A stretch of 10,667 nt of DNA from the NCBI GenBank assembly GCA_003648395.1, contig QMPB01000096.1, positions 1 through 10,667 on the forward strand. The letters are read 5' to 3'. The DNA comes from Bacteroidota bacterium (lineage in GTDB: Bacteria > Bacteroidota > Bacteroidia > Bacteroidales > UBA1556). Positions 1 through 8,044 of the stretch are shown here, piece by piece. Under the pieces are notes generated by a model. It was not told where the DNA came from. It searched no databases and was given only the letters and a program-made list of their open reading frames with translations. The translations under genes and the position numbers were made by a program. Position 1 is the stretch's first letter, and the number at the start of each line of letters is the position of its first letter.

Positions 1-1791
1 GAAACTAGCATTCATATTTTGGGCAACGCCTTTTCGTAATTTGTAATCGAATGAGAGTTGATCGTCAATAATATCAACTTCAAAACATTGGTTCTGAATA
101 ATACCTATATAATCTTGACTTAGGTTACCAAGCGACAAATCATGAGTTGCAATAATACCAACTGCATCGAGTTTCACAAGCTGTTTAAGCAATAATTTAG
201 ACCCTTCTTCCTTATCGTGAGAGTTAGTCCCTTTTAGTATTTCATCAAGCAAAACAAACAACTCCTCCCCCGCTCTTAACCTATGCACTATCATTTGCAA
301 TCGTTTTATTTCTGCATAGAAATACGACTCATTCTTCATAAGAGAGTCTGTTGTTCTCAGGCTACTTACTATTTGAATGGGATAAAACTCAAAAACTGTA
401 GCATGTACAGGAGCACCAATCATTGCCAATAGCAAATTACTACCAATAGTTCGCAAATATGTGCTTTTACCAGCCATATTTGCTCCTGTTATTACATTTA
501 GGAATGGAACTCTATCAACATAAAAATCATTTGGCACACTAGTATTCGATTTCATCAAAGGATGATGCATTTTCTTAAACTGCCATTTTTTATCCAAAGA
601 AACTTTTGGAAAAATCCATATAGGATTATTATGTGATAATACGGCAATACTATTTAAAGAGTCAATTGTTGCAATAATATCGAACCAAATATCTAAACCA
701 TCAATATTATCTCTCTTCCACACTTCCATTCGTAATATTTGCCGTATATCCCAAATAAAGAACGCATTTAATAATATTCCCACAAACACATTAAGCCTAG
801 AATCTAAAGCAGAAAGTATTTTCGATAAGTCCTGTATTCTTTGATAGGCTTTATTATGCTTTGTTTCAAGTCCCTTTTGCAATTCTTTTAACAGTTTTGA
901 ACTAAATTTCTGATTCTCTACTAACTTCAATAGGTCAACATATTTTTCAAGCCACTTAGTGCGCTTACTTAAGTTTTTATGTATTTGGTTAATTCTCTTA
1001 GTATAAAACCCAACAATGAGAAGTGCTAATGCTAGCAACAGACTCAACAGCTTTCCACTAATAAAATCGAAAGAGAATAACGCAAGAGCAATCAAATTAA
1101 CCACTGGAATTACATATATCAATACTTTAAACAAGGAATTTTGGATAAACAGACTATTTTGTTCTTTCCAAGTTCTAACAAAATCGTATTCTTCTTCTTT
1201 TTCCTCGAAAGCAAGCCCATTGGCTCTAAACTCTTGACAAAAATTAGTCATATCTGCTAGCTCAGACACCGCTTCTTGCCTACTATTAATTACCTCTGAA
1301 TTTATTAGCGGATTCAAAAGCCAAGAAGATAATCGCTTACTGCCAAACAAAGTTGAGGTTCTATTAATTTTATTATACAATGAAGACTCGCCTAAAACAT
1401 CAAGGTCTTGAGAAAAATCGTGTGTAGTTGGTTTAAATTCAATACCATTTTCAAATGCAGAGAAATCATCATTAAGGGCTAATAATTCTTCCTCATTTAT
1501 TCTAATAAGTCTTTTTAAGAAGCCATGCTTATTGAATAGTTTTGAATGATATTTTATTAGGAACAAAAAAAATGAAAGAAGTCCTAAAAACACAAACCAT
1601 AATAGTTCATATTCTTTAAAAACAGCTAACCATAAAGAAAAAACAATTCCTATAAATAGTATAAAACGGACAATTGAAACATAAAACTTCTTCTTTCCAA
1701 CTTCTTCTTTTTCTAAAGTATATTTTTCAATTAACTTTTGATAGTCTGCAACTATTTTTTCCTTAAAATACTCATCATTAGATAGCTCCAT
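1..1791 (-). CDS. Membrane-anchored MutS-related ATPase (3' end cut by window edge)
   Basis: The reading frame is open for 597 codons from an ATG at 1791 to the window edge. It carries the C-terminal half of a MutS protein. A MutS-core-like helical stretch lies near residues 130-200 (LGESSLYNKINRTSTLFGSK). The ABC-type ATPase domain follows, with Walker A GANMAGKST at 436-444 (Lys442), signature region SSLRTTDSLMKNES at about 476-489, Walker B LFVLLDE ending at Asp516-Glu517, and switch His550 in IIATHD. The N-terminal mismatch-recognition domain of MutS1 is absent. Two hydrophobic pairs (about 36-58 with 63-79, and 218-239 with 244-263) look like transmembrane hairpins. Similar roughly 600-residue MutS-like proteins occur in Bacteroidota and are often labelled mismatch repair proteins, but nothing seen supports a repair role. 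The visible end QNMNASF suggests only a few residues are missing. The start lies five bases after the protease stop, with no Shine-Dalgarno sequence, so translation is probably coupled. Role unknown; probably an inner-membrane, DNA- or nucleotide-linked ATPase. Confidence 0.88.
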   Translation of the reverse strand, partial: MELSNDEYFKEKIVADYQKLIEKYTLEKEEVGKKKFYVSIVRFILFIGIVFSLWLAVFKEYELLWFVFLGLLSFFLFLIKYHSKLFNKHGFLKRLIRINEEELLALNDDFSAFENGIEFKPTTHDFSQDLDVLGESSLYNKINRTSTLFGSKRLSSWLLNPLINSEVINSRQEAVSELADMTNFCQEFRANGLAFEEKEEEYDFVRTWKEQNSLFIQNSLFKVLIYVIPVVNLIALALFSFDFISGKLLSLLLALALLIVGFYTKRINQIHKNLSKRTKWLEKYVDLLKLVENQKFSSKLLKELQKGLETKHNKAYQRIQDLSKILSALDSRLNVFVGILLNAFFIWDIRQILRMEVWKRDNIDGLDIWFDIIATIDSLNSIAVLSHNNPIWIFPKVSLDKKWQFKKMHHPLMKSNTSVPNDFYVDRVPFLNVITGANMAGKSTYLRTIGSNLLLAMIGAPVHATVFEFYPIQIVSSLRTTDSLMKNESYFYAEIKRLQMIVHRLRAGEELFVLLDEILKGTNSHDKEEGSKLLLKQLVKLDAVGIIATHDLSLGNLSQDYIGIIQNQCFEVDIIDDQLSFDYKLRKGVAQNMNASF

Positions 1792-1796
1792 GTTAA

Positions 1797-4700
1797 CTAT
1801 TGAATTATTAATTTCTGGAAGAATTCTTGTTCGCCAACTCTTATTCTAATAAAATAAACACCTGATCTTAAGGATTTAGTATTAATTTTCATATGATTAA
1901 TCCCCAAATCAAATTTTCCATGATTATTCTCAGCAATTACAATTTTTCCAAGTTGATTAAATACTGTAGTTGCAACATTTGCTCTAGTCTTAACTTCAAA
2001 CTCAATATTTACCCTATCAATTGCAGGATTAGGAAAAATCTTAATACTACTAATACTTTCTTCACTCTCATTCTCAATATTGCTCCATACATCAGTTGGT
2101 GGAAACTTAATATTATCAATCCAAGTAGCATCAAGATAACTAGCTTGATAATAATCCTTAATGTAAGACCATTTAAAAGTATGTATACCAGCAGTTACAG
2201 GGAACGAAAACAATTCCCAATTTCTATTTCCAGACCATTTCCCCTTTTCTGATCCATCAATAAAGAAATAAAGAGGATCGTATCCTTGCTCAGTTGATAC
2301 TTTTCTATAAAAGCTAATATCACCATCTGCTAAAACTCTCATTGTAATGGAAATAGAACTAGTATCATCATTCTGCATATTCATAGCTGAACGCATGGAA
2401 TAATTACCTTCATATTTATAGGTAGAATCTATTATCCAATAAAGACTAGAACTATCTGTTTCCCAAATAAATTTTGAAAAGTCTGCTGTTTCAAAATCTT
2501 CATCAACTTCACCTATCAATATTGGCATTAATTTACTGGCAGAATATGCTTCACAAGTATAGTTGAACGCAAAATTAATATACTGTCCATTTTGCAATGA
2601 AGCGTCAAAACTTACATTAAACTCTGCCCACTTAGATTCTCCTGAAGAAAGAGTATCAATTAAACTATTTCCACTTACTGTTGCTCTATTATCTGTTGTT
2701 ATGTATGCTGAATTCACAACTAAAGCATCTCTTGAGCCAATATTTTCAAGTAAAACCTTAACCACAACAGATTCTCCTGCTTCAACTATTCCATTATTAT
2801 TACCTCCAACACTATCGTCAATTACATACTGATGTATTTTAATATTTGGAGCATGAATGGTAAAATAATATGGACTTATCCATTGTCCTCCAGCATTATC
2901 AGTTATTACTATTTCGCAACTTACCATATGATTATCCGTTGCTGTAGAATCTATTTGAATTTTAAAAGCATCATCTTTTAATAAAGTATCGTTTGCCAAA
3001 ACACTTCCAATACTAACTATGCTATCAACAATTTTCACTTCTGAATCGTTTATTCTAAGAACTGCTTGAGTATTTATTGCATCAAAAGTAGTTAGATTAG
3101 AAAAATCCACATCCATATTAATAAGCTCACTATACTCAGATTGGCCATTGTTATTCAACAATGAATCATCAATTATCACATCCGAAACAACCACATAAGG
3201 GCCACTAGCAGCACCCCCAAATACATTTGAGAAGTATGGAGCATGATTTTGAGCTGTAATAACTATATCAAGCACTCCTTGATAAGTAAAACTATCCAGA
3301 TAAAGAGTAGCAACACCATTAGTATCAGCAATTACACTAGAAATTAGAGTATCACCCTTTGATAAGGCAACCTGAGCAAATGGAACTGTATTTATACTGT
3401 AAGAACTCCAACCTGCTTGAATAAAAGGAATGAATGAAGCAGTTATTGGATCTGGAATTTTCATATAAGCCATTAATGATGGATCACCCATTACATGATA
3501 TACTTCCCAATAATATCTACTACTACTACCCCCTTGTGTAACGGCCAAGTTTCCAACTTTAATATACTGTGAACTACTCATTGCCCAATCAGAAAATGAT
3601 TCATTATGATTATGATACATCAAATCGTATAAACCTGGACCAGTAGTAGAATAAGTAGGATTTGCACTTACAGAGCCATAGCCCACTGCCCAGTAATAAT
3701 CTTCATCCCAATAAGTATTATCACTTGCTCCAATATAACCAATTGCACCTTTATCTCTTGCTCTCAGAAGAGCTTCACCAAAACATACAGAACTATTAAA
3801 CTTATTAGTAATACATGCATTGGCTATCATTAATGGATATCTATCTTTGTTTTGCATATTGGGTACATTGTTTACGTTGAATACGGGATCTGCCCAACCA
3901 AGAGGAGAACCGTGACCAGTATAATTGACAATATATGCTCCAGTATCTACTTGTTGTCTAATTTCTAAATCTTTTAAATATGAGCCATTTGCATATAAAT
4001 AAGACATGCAATTTGTAGAATTTGAATTATTAAAATAAGTTGCTGTCCCATAATTTAACTGTCCATCTAACCATGTTGGTGAGTGACTCGCATCTTTTCC
4101 TGCAACTAAGATTGAATTTGCTAAAAAGGAATGGTCAGGCATTTCATATTTCTCATATTGAATAGTTTTTTCAATTTGAGGATTAAGCTCTGAAGTATCA
4201 TTTGCAGAGAATCTACCATACATCATTTCTGGAAATTCGTCACCTGTAAATTCACAATAATACAAATCAGTAACATGACTACCAATTTGCCCACTCCATG
4301 AAGGCATTTGAGCTACATCGCCAACAAAAAGAACATATATGGGAGCAGGATTATTTACTGTAGCATTAGTATACATAGTTTGTAAATAATTTTTTATTGA
4401 CACTGTGGTATTACCAACTGTAGTATCTTGCAGATATGCTTCAATAACTTTAAATCCTTTTTTTTCTTTCCACTTTATAAATGGCTGCAAGCTCTCTCTA
4501 AAGATTGTATCAGCTACAATCACGTATTTTAAAGGAATTTTACAAGACACATCTTTTGATTGTGAACCAGAATAAGCTGATGAATTAATAATTTGGCTTT
4601 CTGAAGCTTGAGAATATGGAGATAAATATCTTTGCTTATTAATATTAAGTCTTTCAGCATCAAACCCATTAATATTAATTCTAATTCTAATACTCTCTAC

Positions 4701-5258
4701 CACCTGAATTGTATTCAATACTGGATTATACTGAATTGGGCTTATCTCAAGCCTAGCCAATGAGCTAGAACGCATAGTTCCCAAACGCTCTATCTTCACT
4801 AATTGATTACCATAAAATTCATTTGTTTTATAAAGATGGTTATTTATTTTGAAATTATCAATTTTAGTTTCAATCTTAAGTGCAGGCAATTGCGAAGGAT
4901 AAAGGTAATTATCAATTTGGTAATCTTTCAAATTAATATTCTTTACTATCTTGTTTTCTACAATTATTTCATACTGTGCTCCTTCTGGCAATTCTATTAG
5001 CTTTTTTAGAATAGGTAATTCTGGGTTTCCATAGTCCAAACTTCTTCCAAAACCATCAATAGATAATCTATAATAATCGTCATCAACTGTTTTAATAAAT
5101 TGATAATTTATATTATTAATGGATAAATCAATCGTAAATCCATTTACTCCAATTTCACTAATAACTTCACTATTCTCTTTATTATCCCAACTCAGTTTTT
5201 GAGAAAATAAGTTGACACTTAACAGTAATAAAATTATTATATATACTTGAGCTTTCAT
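1797..5258 (-). CDS. Secreted gingipain-like C25 cysteine protease with T9SS sorting domain
   Basis: This is a multidomain secreted endopeptidase of 1153 residues. A signal peptide (about 1-19, hydrophobic IIILLLLSV then LFSQ) is followed by a gingipain-type propeptide (about 25-235) and a C25 catalytic domain (about 240-600). The catalytic dyad is visible as His449 in NYTGHGS and Cys482 in MIANAC. They are 33 residues apart, the same spacing as His211/Cys244 in gingipain R. Next come a small beta-sandwich (about 605-685) and two related modules (about 689-800 and 806-915), each opening with an Asp/Asn-rich IDDS...NNNG...E segment that may bind calcium. A jelly-roll adhesin/MAM-like domain follows (about 918-1052). 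The C terminus (about 1070-1153: IFPNPAIDRVNIEFEV ... LRSGVYFIRI) is a type A T9SS sorting domain, so the product should cross the outer membrane and be anchored or released. PorU, the C25 sortase of T9SS, normally lacks such a domain, so this is a substrate rather than the sortase. Cleavage specificity cannot be read from the sequence. Confidence 0.93.
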   Translation of the reverse strand: MKAQVYIIILLLLSVNLFSQKLSWDNKENSEVISEIGVNGFTIDLSINNINYQFIKTVDDDYYRLSIDGFGRSLDYGNPELPILKKLIELPEGAQYEIIVENKIVKNINLKDYQIDNYLYPSQLPALKIETKIDNFKINNHLYKTNEFYGNQLVKIERLGTMRSSSLARLEISPIQYNPVLNTIQVVESIRIRININGFDAERLNINKQRYLSPYSQASESQIINSSAYSGSQSKDVSCKIPLKYVIVADTIFRESLQPFIKWKEKKGFKVIEAYLQDTTVGNTTVSIKNYLQTMYTNATVNNPAPIYVLFVGDVAQMPSWSGQIGSHVTDLYYCEFTGDEFPEMMYGRFSANDTSELNPQIEKTIQYEKYEMPDHSFLANSILVAGKDASHSPTWLDGQLNYGTATYFNNSNSTNCMSYLYANGSYLKDLEIRQQVDTGAYIVNYTGHGSPLGWADPVFNVNNVPNMQNKDRYPLMIANACITNKFNSSVCFGEALLRARDKGAIGYIGASDNTYWDEDYYWAVGYGSVSANPTYSTTGPGLYDLMYHNHNESFSDWAMSSSQYIKVGNLAVTQGGSSSRYYWEVYHVMGDPSLMAYMKIPDPITASFIPFIQAGWSSYSINTVPFAQVALSKGDTLISSVIADTNGVATLYLDSFTYQGVLDIVITAQNHAPYFSNVFGGAASGPYVVVSDVIIDDSLLNNNGQSEYSELINMDVDFSNLTTFDAINTQAVLRINDSEVKIVDSIVSIGSVLANDTLLKDDAFKIQIDSTATDNHMVSCEIVITDNAGGQWISPYYFTIHAPNIKIHQYVIDDSVGGNNNGIVEAGESVVVKVLLENIGSRDALVVNSAYITTDNRATVSGNSLIDTLSSGESKWAEFNVSFDASLQNGQYINFAFNYTCEAYSASKLMPILIGEVDEDFETADFSKFIWETDSSSLYWIIDSTYKYEGNYSMRSAMNMQNDDTSSISITMRVLADGDISFYRKVSTEQGYDPLYFFIDGSEKGKWSGNRNWELFSFPVTAGIHTFKWSYIKDYYQASYLDATWIDNIKFPPTDVWSNIENESEESISSIKIFPNPAIDRVNIEFEVKTRANVATTVFNQLGKIVIAENNHGKFDLGINHMKINTKSLRSGVYFIRIRVGEQEFFQKLIIQ

Positions 5259-5295
5259 AGGATATGATTTATTATTATTTCTACTTTAGATACTG

Positions 5296-5303
5296 CAAAT
5301 ATA
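5296..5303 (-). promoter_or_regulatory. Candidate -7 promoter element for the C25 protease
   Basis: On the minus strand TATATTTG matches the Bacteroidota -7 consensus TAnnTTTG and lies about 37 bases before the protease ATG. The -33 position has only a T-rich stretch (TTTTA) instead of TTTG, so the match rests on the -7 box. No hairpin terminator is seen in the rest of the 114-base gap after the hydrolase gene, so readthrough from upstream remains possible. Confidence 0.45.
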
Positions 5304-5372
5304 CAAAGGGTTGCTTTCTCTAAAATGTTTTTATTATGATAATTTACAGAAAAAATTAGAATAGTAAAAAAA

Positions 5373-6437
5373 CTAAAACTTTATATGCTTTAAATAATGG
5401 TTATTTACTAGACCTGAATAGCTGTAAAAACCAAAATTTAAGAATTTGTATCGTTTAGAAATAACAATTTTCTCATTAATTTGATGAGCATAATAAGGTT
5501 CTCTGTCTTCCCAAGCACGAAGTACAATAGTTGCTTTATCTCTTTTTATATCACTTATCCCCATAATTACTTCCTCAAAACTATCATTGGATATATTATA
5601 AGCCATTACATAAACCTCATCAATATATGAATTCTTTATCCATGTTTTCCAATTCTGAGAAAACTGCTTTATAGCCTTATCTTGATTAGCAAAAACGGCT
5701 GCTGTTAGTTGCAATTTAGGGTTTATATTCTTCAATTGAATATAGGCTTTATTTACAAAAGTATTTATTTGAGTCTGCTTCCAACTATCAAAAACTGTAT
5801 CAGTAGAATTTCTAAAATTCTCAAGTGCAACAGGATTATATCCATAAATAGAATCTGGATATCGAATATAATCAAGCTGTATCCCCGAAACAGAATAATT
5901 ATTGGCTACATCACTGAGTATTTCCAATAAATATTGTTGCACTTCCGGAATTCCAGGATCTAAAAAAGCCCCTTCATGCTCATTATTTTTCATAATACTA
6001 CCATTCTTACTTACAGTTATCCACTCAGGATGCGAATAATAAATATGGTCTTTGTTTATTTTCTTTAAATCGTGCGGGGTAACAACAAATATTGGCATCC
6101 ATGCATGAATCTCTATTTCTGTATTCTTAGTCTTTTCAATGGCATATTCTAAAGGGTCAAAATTGCTATTTTTAAGTATATAAGAACGAGATTCATTATT
6201 ACAAAACATTGAATCAACCTTATTCGTAAAATACATTGCATCAGCTCTATATCTTATCTGTAAGAATAGCTTATTAAATTTGTATTGCTTTGCTGTAGCT
6301 ATTATTTTGTCTATTTTTTGTGGAGATCCTATACTCCATATAGTAGCCCACATTGCTTTATCTTGGGCAAAAGACACTTTAGTGTTCAGCAAGATAATAA
6401 GTAAAAATGATATAATTGCAATTAAGCCTTGTTTCAT
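5373..6437 (-). CDS. Exported GHL10-family glycoside hydrolase-like protein
   Basis: The 354-residue product starts with a clear signal peptide (about 1-25, IISFLLIILL then VSFAQ). Almost all the rest is a TIM-barrel domain of the GHL10/DUF187 family (E. coli YngK/DigH type). Typical segments in order are MWATIWSI (29-36), KFNKLFLQIRYRADAMY (53-69), EIEIHAWMPIFVVTP (107-121), HPEWI (136-140), LDPGIPEVQQYL (159-170), and the hallmark GIQLDYIRYPD (185-195), where Asp189 is the likely active-site acid. EVYVMAYN (274-281) is probably another barrel strand. DigH of E. coli acts on peptide-stripped peptidoglycan, so a periplasmic or surface glycan-cleaving role is plausible, but the substrate here is inferred only. 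The length suits a single catalytic domain with no accessory binding modules. It is transcribed toward the C25 protease 114 bases downstream and divergently from the VTT membrane protein gene. Confidence 0.88.
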   Translation of the reverse strand: MKQGLIAIISFLLIILLNTKVSFAQDKAMWATIWSIGSPQKIDKIIATAKQYKFNKLFLQIRYRADAMYFTNKVDSMFCNNESRSYILKNSNFDPLEYAIEKTKNTEIEIHAWMPIFVVTPHDLKKINKDHIYYSHPEWITVSKNGSIMKNNEHEGAFLDPGIPEVQQYLLEILSDVANNYSVSGIQLDYIRYPDSIYGYNPVALENFRNSTDTVFDSWKQTQINTFVNKAYIQLKNINPKLQLTAAVFANQDKAIKQFSQNWKTWIKNSYIDEVYVMAYNISNDSFEEVIMGISDIKRDKATIVLRAWEDREPYYAHQINEKIVISKRYKFLNFGFYSYSGLVNNHYLKHIKF

Positions 6438-6461
6438 GAAACATATTTAAAAAAAGCGTGG

Positions 6462-6469
6462 CAAATATA
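6462..6469 (-). promoter_or_regulatory. Candidate -7 promoter element for the GHL10 gene
   Basis: TATATTTG on the minus strand fits TAnnTTTG and sits about 24 bases before the hydrolase ATG. It is followed by C, giving the same TATATTTGC seen ahead of the C25 gene. No good TTTG is present at -33, which would lie near 6488-6492. It belongs to the 249-base divergent intergenic region. Confidence 0.45.
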
Positions 6470-6576
6470 TGAGTTTTATTGAATGATTTTATTATAATAA
6501 TACGCTCATTTACTGATAATAGAAAGGCTAAATCTGTACTCTTTGTCAAATTCTAAGCCATTAATTAATACAGTAT

Positions 6577-6594
6577 TAAGTATTTATATACTTA
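6577..6594. repeat. Short 7-bp inverted repeat in divergent intergenic region
   Basis: TAAGTAT and ATACTTA form perfect arms around a 4-base TTAT loop. It lies midway between the hydrolase and VTT protein genes, upstream of both candidate promoters, so it could be an operator. In DNA this AT-rich, such short dyads also arise by chance. Confidence 0.25.
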
Positions 6595-6651
6595 TTTGAA
6601 TTACTTTTCTTTTTTTAAGAAAATAATTTCCATTTATTAAGCTCACTGCCT

Positions 6652-6659
6652 TAACTTTG
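6652..6659 (+). promoter_or_regulatory. Candidate -7 promoter element for the VTT-domain gene
   Basis: TAACTTTG matches TAnnTTTG exactly and ends 27 bases before the ATG at 6687, leaving a short leader. A weak -33 candidate, TTTC at 6627-6630, lies 21 bases upstream. It is among the better promoter matches in the window, though only one of the two boxes fits consensus. Confidence 0.5.
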
Positions 6660-6686
6660 CAAATGAAATAAACATCACTTTTTTAC

Positions 6687-7280
6687 ATGAAAAAACGGCT
6701 TTTTTCTTATCACAGGGTTTTACGGCAAAGGGGCATTTATACACTTGCGGGGAAAAGCATGCTACGTCTTTTAGTTATTGCATCAGTAGTGGGTGTAATT
6801 CTATTTGTAGCACAGAGCAGAATAAATGGGTTTACTGATATTATTAATAATTTCCTAGAAAAATGGAATGCACCATTTATTTTGAGTTTGTTTTTTGTAT
6901 CCGAAACAATATTAGGCCTTATCCCTCCAGATTTTTTTATTGTTTGGAGTAATACTTCAAGCATGCCTTTTCTTATGTTGAGTCTTTTAGCTTTTCTTTC
7001 ATATTTTGGAGGGCTATTAGCCTATTATATTGGTAGAAGTTTGGGGAAATACCCTAAATATAGAAACTGGTTAGTTGATAAATTCTCATCACATTTTGCT
7101 ACTTTTCATCGTTATGGAGGTTTCATAATTGTCTTTTCAGCACTATTTCCTCTTCCTTTTTCCACAATTACACTTGTTAGCGGTATGATTGATTATCCGT
7201 TTAAGAAGCTTGCACTTCTTGGAACAACAAGACTATTACGTTTCTTTTTGTATGCATTAGTTTTATTTAAAATTTTTTAA
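6687..7280 (+). CDS. VTT/DedA-type (YqaA-like) integral membrane protein
   Basis: The 197-residue polytopic protein has a basic N-terminal tail (about 1-25, rich in Lys and Arg) and hydrophobic segments near 26-43, 62-80, 94-116, 143-165 and 175-195. The layout matches the VTT (SNARE-associated/DedA) fold. The first half has a proline-bearing re-entrant-type segment, SETILGLIPPD (72-82). Glycine-rich SYFGGLLAYYIGRSLGKY follows (105-122), then HRYGGFIIVFSALFPLPFST (141-160) and GMIDYPFKKLALLGTTRLLR (166-185), the usual site of the conserved Gly and Arg of the family. DedA-family members act as lipid scramblases or flippases, or in envelope homeostasis; which applies here cannot be told. It is monocistronic, followed by about 140 bases of non-coding DNA. 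The ATG at 6687 is preceded by TTTTTTAC and no Shine-Dalgarno sequence. Confidence 0.8.
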   Translation: MKKRLFSYHRVLRQRGIYTLAGKSMLRLLVIASVVGVILFVAQSRINGFTDIINNFLEKWNAPFILSLFFVSETILGLIPPDFFIVWSNTSSMPFLMLSLLAFLSYFGGLLAYYIGRSLGKYPKYRNWLVDKFSSHFATFHRYGGFIIVFSALFPLPFSTITLVSGMIDYPFKKLALLGTTRLLRFFLYALVLFKIF

Positions 7281-7398
7281 TGTCTATTTAGTCTTTGCAA
7301 GAAAACACAAAATATTGCTCTATTCTTGAATACACTTCATGAGAGTGCAAAAATGAGCCGAGTTAACTAAAATAAATTAATTGTTAAAATAATCTAGC

Positions 7399-7448
7399 CA
7401 TAATAGAATAATTATTAATTTTACATGATTAATAATTATTCTATTATG
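7399..7448. repeat. Perfect 21-bp inverted repeat spanning a translation start
   Basis: The arms 7399-7419 and 7428-7448 are exact reverse complements, with an 8-base loop TTTACATG at 7420-7427. Only two of the 21 pairs are G-C. The right arm ends in ATG (7446-7448), which pairs with CAT at 7399-7401. The loop itself contains an in-frame ATG (7425-7427). In RNA the hairpin would bury the 7446 start in its stem and expose the 7425 start. As DNA it could be a large dyad operator. It is not a convincing terminator, because only TCTTTT follows on the plus strand and no T run follows on the minus strand. Confidence 0.9.
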
Positions 7449-8042
7449 TCTTTTACATTTAATACGAAAATACTTTTGAAAACAATATTCAGCCTTTTAT
7501 TTATTTTTATTCTTGGAGAATCATTATTCTCTCAAGACTTAGATATTTACAAAAAAAGTAAAGATGACAATTTAGAAACTCCAAATATTCCATCTGGAAT
7601 GAGCTATTCTGAATTTCAAATTCTTTCAAGAAACTTAAGATTAAAAGACATGATGTATGCTATGGTTGTGCCTGGTTATGTTCATTTTAAAGCAGATGAG
7701 AAAATAACAGGATATACTTTATTAGGCTTACGTACAGTAGGTTATATTGGGCTGGGAGCTATTTATTACAGCTATAATAAGCACTATGATTCTAACTATA
7801 ATTATGGGGAAACAAATAACGGAACAATAGATCCTAATAATTATGATATTGCTTTTGTAACCTCTTTAACCGTAATATTTGCAACATATTTCTACGATTG
7901 GATTCATGGAGACTATAAATTAAAGAAAAAACAAAACCTTATTAGGTATAAATATGGATTAAAAGTAGAGTTACAAAATACTTATGGCCAAATTAATACT
8001 GTAGATGTTGTACCAATTGCTTCAATTGCACTAAGTTTTTAA
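7446..8042 (+). CDS. Exported or membrane protein of unknown function
   Basis: I do not recognise a named family, though the layout recalls small Bacteroidota membrane proteins of the DUF5683 sort. From the ATG at 7446 the product has 198 residues. A signal peptide or N-terminal anchor (about 9-24, ending LFSQ at 27-30) leads into a conserved-looking block LRLKDMMYAMVVPGYVHFKA (64-83). Hydrophobic segments follow near 90-110 and 135-152, then FYDWIHGDYKLKKKQ (149-163) and a short strand-rich tail. The 7446 start is preferred because it gives a normal-length signal-peptide n-region. The in-frame ATG at 7425 would add seven residues and cannot be excluded. The start lies inside the 7399-7448 inverted repeat, suggesting control of translation. 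The next gene begins two bases after the stop, so the two are one operon. Confidence 0.75.
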   Translation: MSFTFNTKILLKTIFSLLFIFILGESLFSQDLDIYKKSKDDNLETPNIPSGMSYSEFQILSRNLRLKDMMYAMVVPGYVHFKADEKITGYTLLGLRTVGYIGLGAIYYSYNKHYDSNYNYGETNNGTIDPNNYDIAFVTSLTVIFATYFYDWIHGDYKLKKKQNLIRYKYGLKVELQNTYGQINTVDVVPIASIALSF

Positions 8043-8044
8043 TT

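Noticed and set aside
1016..1237. Plus-strand ORF inside the MutS-like gene
   Set aside because: It is antisense to a well-supported coding frame, has no signal of its own and its product resembles nothing.
1..1791. Canonical mismatch repair mutS
   Set aside because: The N-terminal mismatch-binding domain is missing and membrane segments are present.
1893..2252. Plus-strand 119-codon ORF opposite the protease C terminus
   Set aside because: It lies opposite the adhesin and sorting domains, whose frame is clearly coding; a chance open frame in AT-rich DNA.
1797..5258. The C25 protease as PorU, the T9SS sortase
   Set aside because: Size and family fit PorU, but the C-terminal type A sorting domain and adhesin-like domain mark it as a secreted T9SS substrate.
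1..6437. Hydrolase, protease and MutS-like ATPase as an anti-phage defence island
   Set aside because: The first two are exported through signal peptides, no nuclease, sensor or toxin domain is present, and no mobile element lies nearby.
6737..6964. Minus-strand ORF opposite the VTT-domain gene
   Set aside because: It overlaps the start and first helices of a supported membrane protein and has no promoter or motif.
7298..7347. Weak dyads CAAGAA/TTCTTG and CACT/AGTG after the VTT-domain gene as a terminator
   Set aside because: The stems are 4-6 bp with long loops or mismatches and no T run follows.
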